Below, piece by piece: positions 32,096-33,673 of a stretch of 33,673 nt of DNA. Within the stretch, counting starts at the first letter, position 1. The number at the start of each line of letters is the position of its first letter. The position numbers and the translations under genes are program-made. This DNA is from Peptococcaceae bacterium BRH_c23 (GTDB lineage: Bacteria > Bacillota_B > Desulfitobacteriia > Desulfitobacteriales > Desulfitobacteriaceae). Under the pieces are notes generated by a model, which had not been told where the DNA came from, did not search any database, and worked only from the letters and a program-made list of their open reading frames with translations. The stretch spans positions 1-33,673 of the forward strand of contig LADV01000336.1 of NCBI GenBank assembly GCA_000961805.1. Reading direction: 5' to 3'.

Positions 32096-32250
32096 TTATC
32101 CTAATTGCTCCGATTGGCAATACTCATATACTCCGCAGAGGTTGGATCTGATTCCTCGGTCCAAATATTAACCACACCGCCAACTTTGATACTGGCAATC
32201 GTTCCGTCTTGAACCGTAGCACCATTGCTGCCAGTGCCTTTGATTGTAGT
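32096..32250 (-). pseudogene. Decayed copy 2 of an unknown domain (VVNIWT motif)
   Basis: An open frame of about 51 codons with no start codon, entered directly after an in-frame stop. It reads TTIKGTGSNGATVQDGTIAS, then IKVGGVVNIWTEESDPTSAEY, and ends at 32096. It pairs with the similar fragment at 31903-32061 to suggest a tandem duplication before decay. Confidence 0.5.
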
Positions 32251-32271
32251 TCAGCTTTAGCGTAAGCGAGT

Positions 32272-32892
32272 TCACTCATATCTCAGTGCTTCGATAGGAT
32301 TAGAATCAGCCGCTTTCTTGGCCGGGTAGAATCCGAAAAATATCCCCACAATGCCGGAAAAGGCAAAGGCTATCAAAAGACCTTGCATGGAGCGGACCGT
32401 CTCAATCTCCAGGTATTTAAGCAATGGAATCACCACTTCTCCAAGCCCTACTCCCAATAGGCCCCCGAACATACTGATGCCAATGGCTTCAAAGAGAAAC
32501 TGCCTTAAGACATCTTTTTTCCGCGCCCCGAGTGCACGGCGAGTACCAATTTCTTTCGTCCGCTCACGTACAGAAACAAGCATGACATTCATAATCCCTA
32601 TCCCACCGACCACTAAGACAATCGTGGCAATCGCAATCAGGAGTACCGACATCGTGCGCGCCGTTTCTTGAGCGGCGCCTACCTTGCTCCCGGCATCCAT
32701 CACCCTAAAGTCATCCGCCATATTGGGACGGAGCTTGTGGGCTTCGCGCAGAGCTGTTGTAATTTCGTCAAGAGCCGGTTTGACACTGGGTAGATCCTTC
32801 GCTTGAACGGTGAGTCTCGGGGTAATCGTTGTCCCTAAGATATAGCTCTGAGCCGTGGTATAAGGTATAAAAACCCCTTCATCAATGTTTGT
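32272..32892 (-). pseudogene. 3' part of a MacB-type ABC transporter permease gene
   Basis: About 205 codons matching the C-terminal half of MacB-like permeases: periplasmic segment IDEGVFIPYTTAQSYILG, then membrane segment MSVLLIAIATIVLVVGGIGI, NVMLVSVRERTKEIGTRRALGA, a second and third segment, and the ending FGFYPAKKAADSNPIEALRYE. The N-terminal half and the partner ATPase are absent. Upstream of about 32885 the sequence becomes the 3' end of an acr3 gene in another frame, so the break is a rearrangement. Remnants of the frame continue to 32958 only by chance. Confidence 0.82.
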
Positions 32893-32989
32893 ACTTCGGT
32901 AGGCCATTTTCATTAAAATACTTACGCTTGAAGAAGAGCGCTGAATTAACCAGAGCAATCATGACCGGCACTTCAACTTTCCGGTCCAT
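32882..32989 (-). pseudogene. 3' remnant of a second acr3 gene
   Basis: A 35-codon frame that reads [20 protein letters not shown], then FNENGLPKYKH and a stop. It matches the extreme C-terminus of the intact Acr3 at 26132-27205 ([22 protein letters not shown]). The two are clearly homologous but diverged, so the scrap is not a recent copy of the intact gene. It stops exactly where the MacB-like fragment begins. Confidence 0.82.
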
Positions 32990-33135
32990 CAAATATACCC
33001 CTTATATGGTACATACAACCAACTGATAATTCCTAGCCTTCTCCCCACTGCCCTTCCTCCTGATCGAAATCGCCTCTCGGTACTCTAGCGAGACCGATTT
33101 AAAAAAAGCATGAGTAAGGCGGCAACCGGTCCTGT
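32990..33135. other. Short non-coding stretch
   Basis: 146 bp between the acr3 scrap and the GC-rich ORF. No gene, hairpin or promoter could be supported. Confidence 0.4.
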
Positions 33136-33673
33136 TTAAGTCATTTTAATCGCCGGAGGCCATCGGGTTATGATTTTGGCCATGTTCTCAAGGAAGGATT
33201 TGAGCTGCTTGCGCAGTCTCTCCTTCATCTCCTTATCCTTCGTGGTCAGCACGGTCAACAACAGCTTGAGCTGGTCAAAAGAGCGGTGAATATTGCCGCG
33301 GTGAAATTCAAACAGAGATTCGGCTTGCCTGGTATAGTATTCGGGATTGGCATTTTCAAATCCGGAGACCGTAAAATTGGGAAACTCGGGAACTGTGAAA
33401 TCGGACGCGACGAGCACGGGCGCAGAGAAGCGCGGGCCGGCGGAGCGAGCTTTGGCGGGCGTTGCTTCTGGCGCTGCTTCCGGGGCAGCGGGTTCCGCCG
33501 TTTCGGAGGCTTGGGGGGATTCAGCGCCTGCGGCGGGTATGGGGGGGCGCGTAGTTTGGACGCTTTGGGCGGCCGCCAGCGCTTCTGTTTGGCTCTTGTC
33601 CGAATTAGCCTCTTTCCCCGCGGCTCTCGTCCGTCCTGCCCGGAATTTTGACGTTACCTCTTCCACCCGCTGC
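33136..33673 (-). CDS. Ala/Pro-rich protein, open at the right edge, unknown
   Basis: A frame of at least 179 codons that stays open to the window end, so the start may lie outside; GTG 33666 has no convincing ribosome site. The first 100 residues are a low-complexity Ala/Pro/Glu/Thr linker. The C-terminal 80 residues are helical and charged (FEFHRGNIHRSFDQLKLLLT, then KDKEMKERLRKQLKSFLENM). The DNA is much richer in GC than the rest of the window, which suggests foreign origin or a strong compositional bias. No family is recognised. Confidence 0.5.
   Translation of the reverse strand, partial: QRVEEVTSKFRAGRTRAAGKEANSDKSQTEALAAAQSVQTTRPPIPAAGAESPQASETAEPAAPEAAPEATPAKARSAGPRFSAPVLVASDFTVPEFPNFTVSGFENANPEYYTRQAESLFEFHRGNIHRSFDQLKLLLTVLTTKDKEMKERLRKQLKSFLENMAKIITRWPPAIKMT

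Overview
The window looks like chromosomal DNA of a spore-forming, anaerobic Firmicute of the Desulfosporosinus/Desulfitobacterium type. The grounds are moderate GC, AGGAGG-type ribosome binding sites, many molybdenum and Fe-S enzymes, and a respiratory arsenate reductase island. The genus is an inference. Almost every gene reads on the minus strand, so operons run from high to low coordinates.

Region 1 (about 1-10870) is a nicotinate (niacin) catabolic cluster. A PAS/sigma-54 activator (9401-10870) lies upstream of a clear -24/-12 promoter (9103-9117). That promoter drives a methylmalonate-semialdehyde-dehydrogenase-like enzyme. After a structured 230-bp gap come ndhF, ndhS, ndhL and ndhM (nicotinate dehydrogenase with the Mo subunit split in two, as in Eubacterium barkeri), ena (enamidase), hnr (6-hydroxynicotinate reductase), a UPF0280 gene and the start of a DUF1185 gene. 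Ndh, Hnr and Ena would convert nicotinate to 2-formylglutarate. Two proposals stand out: the aldehyde dehydrogenase may turn 2-formylglutarate into glutaryl-CoA, and the UPF0280 protein, which has ApbE-like motifs, may attach the covalent flavin of Hnr.

Region 2 (about 11080-14300) holds a plus-strand protein with an unusual octapeptide-repeat tail, two universal stress protein paralogs around a small unknown gene, and an ArsR-type regulator with a mini-thioredoxin.

Region 3 (14533-23490) is an arsenate respiration locus: arrD, arrB, arrA and arrC, then (upstream) a two-component system (ArrR, ArrS), a PhnD-family binding protein and a DUF2179 membrane protein. ArrA keeps the residues recalled from the known arsenate-binding pocket.

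Region 4 (23491-29270) has two striking tandem hairpins, a toxin-antitoxin pair, a CcdA/thioredoxin pair, an acr3-arsR arsenic-resistance operon, an arsD/arsA deletion scar and a metallophosphoesterase.

Region 5 (29558-33673) has an unknown membrane protein and a PaaX-family regulator. A field of gene debris follows: a MacB-type ABC permease tail joined to a second acr3 3' end, and two decayed copies of one unknown domain. The window ends in a GC-rich Ala/Pro-rich ORF that runs off the edge. No tRNA, rRNA, CRISPR or intact insertion sequence was seen.
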